From Trichodelitschia bisporula (taxonomy: Eukaryota > Ascomycota > Dothideomycetes > Phaeotrichales > Phaeotrichaceae), in contig ML996689.1 in assembly GCA_010356995.1 (NCBI GenBank), positions 104,283 through 168,282 on the forward strand: a stretch of 64,000 nucleotides of DNA, written 5' to 3'. How positions within the stretch are numbered: position 1 is the stretch's first letter; each line of letters opens with the position of its first letter. Both the position numbers and the translations under genes were made by a program. Shown here in pieces: positions 53,811 to 64,000 of the stretch. The notes under the pieces were generated by a model. The model saw only the letters and a program-made list of their open reading frames with translations, made no database searches and was not told the DNA's origin.

Positions 53811-56800
53811 ATGTCTTACCCAATGCTCAGCGCTACGCCTACGCGTCCTCTCCCCGGAGCCTATATGGCAACGCCTGCGCCCACCCGTCCCCCAGCGACA
53901 GGCCCGTCTGCGCGACCCCCATCATTCCGCATACCTTCATCCTCATCTGTATCGAGGTCGGCGGTTGCGCCGAAGCACCCGGCTGCGACAGACGCCCCGC
54001 CGAGCGCCGATGCTCCAGTCGCGAACGCGCTGAGTCCCATCGACCGCGCCGCGAACGCCATTACCCAGGACATGAATAACGAGGAACGCTTCCCGCCGCT
54101 GGAGGATTATGTTACGCGTAAGTTTGCTCATGTCCTAGATGGCCACACTAACGGGAACAGAGGGCATCTCCGCCGAGTATGACATTCCTGAGAGCACGGC
54201 GTGGGCGCCGTTCCAGAAGATGCAGACGTATGATCTGCCGGATCGCATATTCGAGCACTACAACACGGCTGAGATGTCGACTATGATGGGTCTCTTCGCG
54301 GAGCTTCACCACGCCTGGATTACCATCGACAACGCGCTCTACATCTGGGACTACACACATCCTAACCCGGAACTGCTGGGCTTCGATGAGCAGTCGCACA
54401 CAATCACGGCCGTCAAGCTGGCCACGCCGCGGCCTGGTGTGTTTGTAAACCAGATCTCGCATCTGCTCGTTATCACGACGATGTCGGATATCTTCCTGGT
54501 TGGTCTAGAAAGCAAGAAAAACAATGCTGGGATCGTTTCTGTGTCGCTCTACAGCACTGGAATGCAGACACCAGCGAAAAACATGAACATCACCTGTGTC
54601 GCCTCGTCCAACACGGGTCGCATCTTCGTCGGCGGAAAGACGACAAATGATGTTTACGAAATCACTTACCAGCAGGAGGAAAAGTGGTTCTCGAGCAAGT
54701 GCGGAAAGATCAACCACACGGCGAAACCCATTACGTCTGTGGTTAAGTCTTCACTGACCACGGCGCTGAGCTTCAGCGGGCCCTCGCCGCTCGAACATGT
54801 GGAACAGATCGTCGTTGACGACTCGCGTGGCCTACTGTACACGCTGTCATCACTTTCGACCATCCGTGTGTTCCACATCAAGCCCGGTTACGGACTCCCG
54901 CTGCTGCTTACGCGGACTCTCGGGGACATAATGTCGAACATCGCGCACATGGTCTCGCGGTCGGAGCTATTGGCGTCCAAGCCTAGCCTCGCCTCCATCA
55001 CCCCCATTTCCGCCGCAGAGTCCGACCGCTTGAACCTCATGGCGACGACTTCAAACGGAGTGCGCATATACCTGAGTTCCACTTCTGGCGGGTACTACGC
55101 CTCAAATACCTCGAGCCCCTTGTCCAGCATGCAGGTGCAGCACGTTAAGTTCCCGCCGAGTACCGAGCCCACGCCGACGACTGCGGTGACCTACCAGGCC
55201 TCGACGCATATTGACACCAACTCCCAGAGCCTCACTCCGACGCGCACTAGCCTTCGCTTCCCTCCCGGCTACTTTCTCTGTTTTGTCGACAAGGAGGGGA
55301 ATGATGTCGTGTTTCTCTCTGCGCCTGATACCGCGCGGATAGCGCGGCCTTCGGATAATTCGTCGCTGTCCCGCTATCTGGAGACCGGTCAGTGGCTGCC
55401 GCTCCTGAGCCGTGCGGAGGACGTTGGCCTCATCACCCCTCCGTTTGCTGCGGGGCCTAAGCCTCTCGGCTTTGGCAATGAGCTTGCAGTGCAATTCAAC
55501 CAACCGGCTACAGAGATTGCTATTCTGACCAATACCGGCGTGCACACCGTCCGTCGGCGGCGGTTGGTCGACATCTTCGCGTCGGTACTGCGGAATGAGA
55601 GCTCCTCGGAAGATTTCGAAGGCACAGTCACGAAGTTCATTCGCCTTTACGGTCGCACTGAGACATGCGCAACGGCGCTTGCTGTCGCATGCAATCAGGC
55701 TGTCGACGTCACGGACGCGCGTGTAACGCAGATCACGGACAACGTCGTGATTGATCTGGCTCGGCGAGTGTTCGTTGAGCACGGTGGTAAGCCAACGTTC
55801 AACGAGAACAGTTTTGCTTCATCACCTCTGGACAATGTGAGCCCGTCGCCGCGCGCTGAAGGCCTGACGCGGTACCTCTCGCGGTTGGTAAGCCTGCTCT
55901 GGAAAATGCCGATCCTGAAGGAGAAGACGAGCCCAGGCGGCGGGTTTCAGGTCGTGTCCACTATCCCGCTGGCGAAATTACAGAGCATCCAGCGCGATAT
56001 CACCCGCCTGCGCGAGTTCCTCGACGCAAATAAAAGCTATATCGAGGGTTTGGCGGGTCCCGAGGCTCTCCAACGCGCGCAGACTCGGCAGGACGAGGTC
56101 GCTCTGCAGGGCGAGCACCGTACTCTCAATGCCATCGTCCGCGCTATTGCAAACATCATCGAGGGCATCGCGTTTGTGATTGTCCTCTTCGACGAGCCCG
56201 TCGACGAGATTGTCATCTCGCTCAACGACACCACGCGCCAGCGCGTCCGTCAGCTCACCTACGAGGTATTGGTGTGCACGGATGGTGGTAAGGAGCTTGG
56301 AAAGGAGCTAGTCAAGGCTATTGTCAACCGCAGCATCGCAAAGGGCGGCAATGTCGACACTGTGGCTGATGCACTGCGTCGGCGGTGCGGCTCGTTTTGC
56401 AGTGCCGATGATGTCGTCATTTTCAAGGCGCAAGAGCAGCTCAAGAGAGCACATGAAGCAGGTGCGGACACGCAAAAGGGACGCGGCCTGCTCAATGAGA
56501 GCTTGAGGCTGTTTCAAAAGGTTGCGGGCAGCTTGCCAATGGAGCAGCTGGAGGCGGCCGTGGGTGCTTATGTTGAGATGTCTTTCTACGCTGGTACGTT
56601 TCGTTCTTTCAGAGCTTCAGAATGTCCTGACATGACAGGCGCCATTCGGCTAGCACTCACTGTTGCTGAGAGCCGTGACCGGGCCAATCGGGCCCTGCAG
56701 TGGATCAAAGACGGCTCGCCGGATCCCGACCCGAGAAAGGCCGCCCATGACGCCCGAACGCGCTGCTATAAGCTCGTGTGTGACGTGATGGAGGCAGTCG

Positions 56801-58083
56801 ACAATGTCTGGGCGCAGGTGAAAGCAACACACAACGATGTCGAGATCTCAACTATGGAGAAGCGCAAATCCGAGGCCTACAGCGAGATCAACGGATCGTC
56901 CGATGAGGTCTTCCAGACGTACCTTTACGACTGGTATCTTGCCAACGGTTGGGATGAACGCCTGCTGGATATTGAGTCGCCCCATGTAGTCAACTACCTG
57001 CAGCGCCGGTCAACCGAGGGTGTGTCGCATGCGAACCTGCTGTGGCTATACTATTCCAGGTACCATAATCCCCTGGAAGCTGCGAAAGTCCAGCTCCAGC
57101 TCGCAAAGAGCGGCTTCGGCCTCAAGCTCTCGCAGCGGATAGAATACCTCAGCCGAGCCAAGGCGAACGTAGCCGTGCCGCGGCATGGCTTCTCTGAATT
57201 TACCGAAGCGAGGCAGTCGCGTCAGGAGGTTTCCCGTGAGATTAACGACATGATGGATGTTGCAACAATTCAGGAGGAGCTGCTCCAGCGCCTGACCAAC
57301 GACCCGCGCGTCTCAGCTGAGCGTCAGCCCGAGATCGAGAAGGAGCTCAATGGGCCCGTTCTGCCGCTTGACGATGTAGGTTTTTATGCTTGATTGGCTT
57401 CAATGTTTGCTAATGTGTGCAGCTCTATCAGGAGTACGCAGACCAGGCCAGTTATTACGATATCAGCCTGATCATCTACAACGCTGCTGACTACCGCAAC
57501 TCGACCCATATTGCCGCGACCTGGGAAAATCTCATCAAATCGACGCATGAGAGGGCCGTTCATGAGAAGGTCGCGCAGCCGTATGAGATCATTGCTTCGC
57601 GCGTCAAGAGCCTGGGCAAGCGGCTGAACCGCTCAGATATCACGTTCCCGATTTGTAAGTAATTCCGACATTATCCGTTTGTCGTGCTAATTCCCGCTAG
57701 CTGTCGTGTTGCCGATTCTCCTTGCCTACGCTTTCGAGCACAACGGCAGGGGGAGCACCAACTACCTCTGGCCCGTTGAGACGCTGTTCGAGCTCAATGT
57801 GCCGTACGAGTCCATCATCACGGTTTTGGAGGACCTCTTCTACCGCAAGCAACGCCCCTGGGATGGCCCGGCCCGTGTGCAGCTCGCCAAGTTGCTGGCG
57901 TACGTGATCGACAAGTGGTACGAGAAGACGAGGCACTCGGGCATTGCATTTGGCAGCGAGGAAAACATCGCCACGCTGCTCGAGACATTGAAGATGGTCC
58001 TTGGTGCTGGTGTGCTGAGCGGAGAAGACCGCGAGGAAGTGGAGCTCGTCATGACAAAGGTGGGCCGGGCTCTGCAGTGGTAA
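53811..58083 (+). CDS. NUP170: nucleoporin Nup157/170 (Nup155 family)
   Basis: Inner-ring scaffold subunit of the nuclear pore complex. Exons 53811-54117, 54161-56593, 56639-57375, 57423-57654 and 57701-58083 give 1363 residues, normal for the family. A disordered Pro/Ser/Ala-rich N-terminus leads to ERFPPLEDYV and YDIPESTAWAPFQKMQTYDL, the conserved start of the Nup155 beta-propeller. Propeller landmarks are AWITIDNALYIWDYTHPNPE, GVFVNQISHLLVITTMSDIF and DDSRGLLYTLSSLSTIRVFH. The C-terminal alpha-solenoid has FQTYLYDWYLANGWDERLLD, LLWLYYSRYHNPLEAAKVQL and ISLRIEYLSRAK-like SQRIEYLSRAKANVA, ending with LPILLAYAFEHNGRGSTNYL. The second intron (56594-56638, 45 nt) has no stop and is in frame, so retention would add 15 residues. 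Confidence 0.95.
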
Positions 58084-59013
58084 TGGGTTGGTTTGGTGGA
58101 TCGGTCTGTAGGATGATTGCTCGGCTTGGGCAGTCCGAGGTCTAAGTTGATTCTGGGGATTTGCGCCCACTGTACCAACTACCAGCATATCCTTGCAGCG
58201 AGGCTTTTGTATAATGGCGATACTATCCGGGCTGTTGCCGGCTGATGAGGCGAGGCATAGCGAAGGAGCGTTTGTAATCTTACGTCATGGGCTGCCGGCG
58301 TTTTGTGGGGGTTGCTCCTAGATCTATCTGCAAGGCTAGTGTCCGAAATGCATTCAAGCCGTTCGTATATGTGTGAGGTGGAAGTTGGACCAAGCACCAA
58401 GCACCACCCGAAAAAATCGTGCGCTCTCCGCCTGGGTGTCTCTCTGATGGCCCTGGAATATTAAATCCCCAGATCATAGGTTGTAATCCAATCTCTGCTT
58501 GTACATACGGCCATAGGTCGCAGACATATACCTGTGCCCCCGGGAAAATAGCCGCCAAATCCGGCGGGTTGTAACGGCGTTTCTAGTGTCAGATTTCCCC
58601 AATGCAGGCTTCCAAGAAATCGGGCGCTTAGAGTGTTCAGTATCCCTGTTGATGGCTAGCAAATTCCAGCGGACGAATTATATAAATTAGAAAATCTAAA
58701 AAGCGGCTTACCCCGCATCGAGAATCAGCCCTGCGCCACTTTGTCCAGCTTCCGCCTCGTGCCCCTCTTGGGTCTCTCCATCGCTGCCGCCTCAATGCGT
58801 CCTCCCGCATGCCGCTTTTTCGTCTCGCCCACCCCTTCGTCTCGCCCGCCCCTTCGTCTTGCCCACTTCTTCATATCGCTTTACCCCTTGCCTCGCCTAC
58901 CTTTTCGCCTGATCTCGCCCTAGCAGCCACGCTGCCCGAGCACAGACTGCCTACTTGGCTCGCGTGGGGAATTGAGGCGGGCATGTCGGGCGCGCTGGCG
59001 GATGAGGACGGGG
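58084..59013. other. intergenic
   Basis: About 0.9 kb after NUP170. No gene supported. A C/T-rich tract at 58740-58920 has tandem CTCGCCCACCCCTTCGTCT-like units. Confidence 0.4.
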
Positions 59014-59283
59014 GCGTACGAGGGCTTGTTGCTGGGCGTTAAGTTGATTGGCGACCGTAATGTGCCGCACGGGCAGCACACGTTCGTGGGGCCAGATTTT
59101 GGGAGAGTGAATTTCGTGCGGCGTGCGCGGGAGGAGCCGTTTCGGGGGGAGGGCAGCGTGCTGGTCAGCAGGGAGGTGGCGTTGGTGATTAGGCTGGCTT
59201 CCGAAGGGGAGCCAGTGCTATGGACGAAGCCACGGTGGGTCAGGGTTAGGACGTCGTTGTGTGTGGGTTCTGCGGGCGCCTAG
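59014..59283 (+). pseudogene. fragment resembling the C-terminal part of a fungal F-box protein
   Basis: The frame reads AYEGLLLGVKLIGDRNVPHG, QHTFVGPDFGRVNFVRRARE and EPFRGEGSVLVSREVALVIR. In my recollection fungal F-box proteins carry a C-terminal domain with GLLLGVKLTGDPNVPRGE-like sequence followed by a shortened EEPF/EFKGAR motif. No F-box or in-frame start with homologous sequence is visible upstream; the ATG at 58972 precedes only Arg-rich sequence. I read it as a gene remnant. A novel short gene is the alternative. Confidence 0.35.
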
Positions 59284-59497
59284 ACGAGAAGTGGGAGTAG
59301 TGTTACAGGGATAGCCAGTGTGGTAGGCACGTGGGATACGTGAGAGATCCAGCAGTTGCCAAATCAGGCAGGATGTGGTCTATGCTTGGCATCAGCCTAC
59401 GCACAGGCCATCTCCCGCAGTAGATAGCTTAGCTGGAGAGCTTCACTCTCTATCCCCAGTCATCCATCACCTTACCGCTACAGCGTCCAAGTTGCAT

Positions 59498-59770
59498 TCA
59501 GCATACTGTGACAGAGTAGGGAGGTACGAGGTTCACGAACTGGTGGAGGTTTCGGCGGTGCTGCGGGGGGGTCGGGAACTGCGGGTAGTTTTGCTTGCGT
59601 CCACCGGATGAGTTGCTGCAGCTGTTGGTAGTAGACTGGTAGTAGTAGAAGTTATCCGTTGGGCCGCAGGAGGGGCTGAGCGGGAGAGGTTGCAAGAAGG
59701 GCAGCTGCGTGTAGGTGCGGGCGGCGGTGGGGTAGTTGCCGGTGAAGGTTTGCACACCGGGAAGCGACAT
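59498..59770 (-). CDS. small hypothetical protein, possibly partial
   Basis: Frame of 90 residues from ATG 59770 (MSLPGVQTFTGNYPTAARTY). Codons are strongly C-ending through most of its length, unlike the flanks, which supports coding. The protein is Tyr/Pro/Ser/Asn-rich (CGPTDNFYYYQSTTNSCSNS) with no signal peptide or membrane segment. The last dozen codons lose the bias, and GTGAAC or GTACCT near 59535 could be a donor to an unseen second exon. Family unknown. Confidence 0.4.
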   Translation of the reverse strand: MSLPGVQTFTGNYPTAARTYTQLPFLQPLPLSPSCGPTDNFYYYQSTTNSCSNSSGGRKQNYPQFPTPPQHRRNLHQFVNLVPPYSVTVC

Positions 59771-60907
59771 GATGATACGTAAGGCTTTGCGCGGCGTGAC
59801 TTGCGGCGGGTATGCCTAGGTGATTCTGATAGCCCATCAGACGAGGGGAGAGCTGGGCGCAGTTTATTCGCAAACGAAGAGGCGGTGGAATGGGGTACTT
59901 GCGAGGCTGAGAATGCGATGGATACGGGCCACATGGGGCCGCTTGATGGACGGGAGGAGCCGCTAGGCTAGTTCGAGGGGAAGCTAGGCGCTGTCTAGCA
60001 CTTCAACCTTTTGCCATTGTTGGCCTGTTGGCGACAACTTTTGGAGTTGTAGATGGACAATCGTTTCTCCTCGATGGGGATGAGGCCTTTCCTTCGCAGT
60101 TGGAACGGCCGCACTCTCCCGCGGGCTCAATTGTTCCACGGTACTGTATGTTTCTTGAGTCCCGCGCTGACGACACGATACAACACGACTGATAAGATGT
60201 CGTCTGTTCAACTCCAATCGAGCCTTCAATCCAGCACCAGAACGCTTGCTAACACCCATCTCACACATTACCCAGCCACCTCTTCCACAAAATCAACTAC
60301 GTATCTTGTTAAAATGAAGTGTGAACATGACTGAGTTGCTTAATTGACTAGCAGTGGGAAGTGAGCTGACTATATACCTCGCCAGGAGACGACCCCTATC
60401 TCCTGGCTCCGCTCCAGCCACCCCAGGTTGCCGCCGCAAATTCAACATATCTCCTCCATCAGAACAGTCTGTATGCTCCGTCTGTCCCTCACTGCGCTGC
60501 CAAATTCCCGCCCAAAACCATGACCGTCACTCCGGCATCCTCCCGAGCCTGCTTATGCTCGAGCCCTGGTCAGTCTCGATATCCCGTACAGCACCTACGA
60601 CGCGGGCATAGACGACGCAAGCAGCGTGGGCGGTGCAACATGGATGAACAACCGGGTATGTCCTCCAGCGAAGTCTTCGTCTATAAACTGATCAGTTGGT
60701 AGGAAAACTTGATGCCCCGTAGCATGTGGCTGTGTCTCCTCCAATCTCGTCCTCCCCTCCGCGCCCGACAGCTTACAGCCTCATTCTTGGCATTCTGCCC
60801 CACAGTTAAGCTCAGCTCGAAGCCCCAAAGCCTCGCCTTTAACCTCCAGTTCCACTCCTGCATTTTCGCAAGTCCGCAATTTCTTGACTAGCATCATTAT
60901 TTCCAAG
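59771..60907. other. intergenic, upstream of the STAND gene
   Basis: About 1.1 kb. Short ORFs on both strands (for example from ATG 60053) lack motifs. The last 200 bp are C/T-rich with leader-like composition. Confidence 0.4.
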
Positions 60908-63900
60908 ATGCCACCTGCAAAGCGGATCCGGACACGGGGCCGCTTCCATGCCTCTTCCAGTCTTTCACAACCCTCCTCACCTGTTGCTGGTGAGACCACC
61001 ACACCTGCCCCCGCGAGCAATGTCAGCCAGACCTCAACCTTAGCACTTGCCATCCAGAGAACCACCAACAGAAAGCCAACCCGCCGACTTCGTCACGAAG
61101 ACTACACAATAGGGTGGATTTGCGCGCTCCCGATTGAACTTGCAGCAGCCCAGGAGATGCTCGATGAAGAGCATCAACCTCTCCCTCAGGACGCGTCCGA
61201 TCCCAATAGCTACACGCTCGGCCGCGTTGGCGAACACAATACGGTCATCATGGTCTTAGGGCTGACGGGCACAAACTCGGCGGCCTCGGCGGTTGCTCAA
61301 ATGCAGTCAACCTTCACTTCGGTTCAACTCGGCGTCATGGTCGGCATTGGAGGCGGTGTGCCAAGCGCAAAAACCGACATCCGGCTTGGGGACGTTGTCG
61401 TTTGCCAGCCGTCCAAGGATTGTGGCGGGGTGATTCAGTACGACTTGGGCAAGACCAGGCCGGACGGAGTTGAACGAACTGGATTTCTGAACGCGCCCCC
61501 AATGACCTTGCTGAGCGCGCTGGCGAGTCTGAAGGCTAGCCATCTGAAAGGAAGAGTCGGTTTCCTAGATCATTTTGCGAAGCTCAGCAGCCAGTCTCTT
61601 TTCGCTCGCGACAAGGCTGGGCCCGATGTCCTATACCACCCTGTGTACAACCATAGGGGGGGAGAAGAAAACTGCAATAATTGCACGAAAGAATATAGCG
61701 TGCGGCGCCAGACGCGTGGCGAACATGTCATAGTTCACTACGGTACGATCGCCTCGGGGAATCAAGTCATGCGCGATGCCAAGGAACGCGACAAAGTCAG
61801 CAAGGAACTCGGAGGCGTCCTGTGCTTCGAAATGGAAGCCGCCGGGGTGATGAACAGTCTTCCATGCCTGCCTGTGCGGGGAATCTGTGACTACTCGGAC
61901 TCTCACAAGAGCAAGAGCTGGCAGCCGTACGCGGCGGGAACGGCGGCAGCATTTGCTAAAGAGCTTCTGTTGTGGCTTCCGCGGGCCAAGGTCAAGATGC
62001 CTGAAGGCGAGACAGACCCATCTGCGCCGGCAATGCCCCTAAACTTGCCCAGGGCTGCAGACACACCATCCAACCCATACGAGCGGAAAGTTTCGCCTTG
62101 CTTGACTGGTACCCGTGTTGAACTTCTCAAACAGATATACGCCTGGGCTTGCGGGGAGAACTCGCCAAATATTTTCTGGTTGAGTGGTTTAGCTGGCACC
62201 GGCAAGTCCACCGTGGCTCAAACCGTGGCCACTGGATGTTTTGAGACGGGAAGACTTGGAGCCAGCTTCTTCTTCTCGCAAAGTGGCGCAGATGTCCGGC
62301 ATGCCGGCAAGTTCGTGACAAGCATCGCAGCGCAACTTGCAGACAATGTGCCGGAGGCAAAGCGGTCTCTCAACAAGGCACTGAAGGAGCGGGATACCAT
62401 CACTGAAGAGCCTATCCGCAGTCAGTGGCATCATCTCATCCTCGGTCCCATGTCGAAGCTCGAAGGCGACACCTCCTCTGCTCCGTACATCCTGGTGGTC
62501 GATGCCCTGGACGAATGCGAGGGCGAGGACGACATAGGGGAAATTCTGAATCTCTTTCGCTTGCTGAAGAAAACCCGGCTCCGGCTGTTTTTAACGAGTA
62601 GACCTGAAGTGCCAATCCGGTTTCCTTTATTTGAAATGCCAACAAGCGAGCACCTGGACTTTGTGCTCCACGACATCAAGAAGTCGACTGTTGACAATGA
62701 TATCCGCTTCTTCCTACGGCACGAGCTCGAGCGTTTAGCCCGCAAGCACTCTTTTGACAAAGATTGGCCAGACGAGCAAGCCATCGACTCTCTTGTCCGG
62801 AATGCCAGTGGTCTGTTCATCTGGGCTGAAACTGCATGCCGCTTTGTTCAAAAAGGAAGAATATTGGCTCCCAAAAAACTAGGCTTGATCCTCGATCAAA
62901 ACCACAGTACTGTGAAAGGGCCAGAGCAGCATCTCGACGAGATCTACGCGACTGTTCTTCGCGAATCCCTTACCAACTATGAAGGCGATGATGCAGAGGA
63001 GGTGCGATGCACATTGAAGGAAGTGCTTGGAGGCATCGTAATCCTGTTCAATTCACTTTCCGTCCCGTCCTTGAGGAGGCTACTAGGTCAGAATGTGGGA
63101 CAGGCACTGGGTGATCTTCACGCCATTTTGGATATTCCAAAGGACATTCGAAAGGAACCAGGTGACGCACTCCGTTTACATCACCCTTCGTTTCGTGACT
63201 TCCTTCTCAACCCAGGGAGAAGCGAGAAAACAGGCCTCTGGGTTAATGAAGAGGAGGCGCATCGAGCCCTTGCCACGAAATGCATACAGGTCATGTCTGA
63301 CTTCCTTGCGCAGGACATGCTTGGAATAGGTCGGCCTGGAGTACTCAAGACCGAGGTCGACAGTCATGAGGTTGAAGGCTCCCTCCATCCTGAGAAGCAG
63401 TATGCATGCCTCTACTGGATACAGCATCTTCATAAGAGTGGATCTCAGCTCAACGATGACGGTGAAGTTCATCAGTTCATGAAGGAGCATCTCCTTCATT
63501 GGCTGGAGGCGCTTGGATGGATGCAAAAGGTTTCCGAAGGGTTCCATGCCATCGTGTCTTTGGAGTCCATGATATCGGTAAGCTGGACCTAAAGCAGAGT
63601 GGGTATACTTGACTGATACTTGGCTGATACTTGGCTTAGGCGCAGAGGTGTCCCCGACTAACGGAGTTTGTTCATGACATGAAACGATTTGTCCTCTACA
63701 ACCGGTCAGCCATCGAACTAGCTCCCTTGCAGACACATTGCAGCGCGCTGGTATTTTCCCCGACAGCAAGTCTTGTAAAAAGGCAGTTTCAAAGCCAAAA
63801 GCCTCTGTGGATGCCCGGACTACCGCAGGTTAGGAACAACTGGGATGCCTTGCTGCATACGCTCGAGGGCCATTCGGCTGTGGTCTGGGCCGTGGCCTTT

Positions 63901-64000
63901 TCGCTGGACGGCAAGCAGCTGGCGTCGGCATCGCACGACAGGACGGTCAGGCTGTGGGACGCCGGCTCGGGAAAGGCGCTGCAGACGCTCGAGGGCCATT
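60908..64000 (+). CDS. STAND (NLR-like) protein: PNP domain, NACHT ATPase, WD40 repeats; 3' end outside window
   Basis: NLR-architecture protein. Exon 1 is 60908-63577 (890 codons); a 62-nt intron (GTAAGC...TTAG) leads to exon 2, which runs past 64000. Residues 65-355 form a nucleoside phosphorylase-like domain: YTIGWICALPIELAAAQEML, VGIGGGVP, IRLGDVVVCQP, YGTIASGNQVMRD, CFEMEAAGVMN and RGICDYSDSHK. The NACHT module starts near 400 with Walker A GLAGTGKST (427-435) and Walker B YILVVDALDEC (527-537), then LRLFLTSRPEVPIRF and the winged-helix region ending HHPSFRDFLLNP. Exon 2 starts the WD40 array: LHTLEGHSAVVWAVAFSLDG, then KQLASASHDRTVRLWDAGSG. The next repeat begins exactly 126 bp (42 residues) later. 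The start is the first ATG in frame. Such genes act in fungal self/non-self or immune-like recognition; a role for this one is inferred. Confidence 0.92.

Overview
The window looks like nuclear DNA of a filamentous ascomycete (Pezizomycotina). It is GC-rich, introns are short (about 42-140 nt) with GTAAGT/GTATGT donors and CTAAC-type branch points, and the gene content is typical of that group: a mannitol-1-phosphate 5-dehydrogenase, a PNS1 choline-transporter-like protein, a NUP170 nucleoporin, a fungal BAHD acyltransferase, a C2H2 plus fungal-specific transcription factor and a NACHT/WD40 STAND protein. Class cannot be fixed from the sequence. Exon coordinates are my own splice-site reading; each chosen intron restores frame.

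Left part (1-15.5 kb): the 5' part of an MFS transporter (minus), a gene-poor stretch with a three-exon gene carrying one in-frame TAG, then a sugar transporter (minus) facing a secreted GH3 glycosidase (plus) across about 1 kb. ATP19 (minus) and an MTFP1/MTP18 gene (plus) also form a divergent pair, both mitochondrial. A BAHD acyltransferase follows, its 3' end lost in a 45-base assembly gap.

Middle part (15.5-38.5 kb): a decayed minus-strand locus with tandem exon-intron units of about 183 bp, a calpain-type protease with a very charged tail, MTHFR, a leukotriene A4 hydrolase-type aminopeptidase, a gene-poor tract of over 6 kb with microsatellites and a 230-base gap, and a 1098-residue C2H2 transcription factor. 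Three dispersed copies of one promoter-like element lie at about 18.1, 22.1 and 28.0 kb. Facing G25 and C26 homopolymers follow the transcription factor.

Right part (38.5-64 kb): a 1047-residue His/Arg/Ser repeat protein, a small hypothetical gene, PNS1, mannitol-1-phosphate dehydrogenase with two probable 5'-UTR introns, a YIP4-like Golgi protein, a DUF4238-like protein with a C-terminal membrane segment, AIM41, NUP170, an F-box-like fragment, and at the right edge a PNP-NACHT-WD40 STAND (NLR-like) gene whose WD repeats run off the window.

Most intact genes are housekeeping. The parts most worth a second look are the STAND gene, the tandem exon-intron locus, the dispersed promoter-like element and the large repeat protein.
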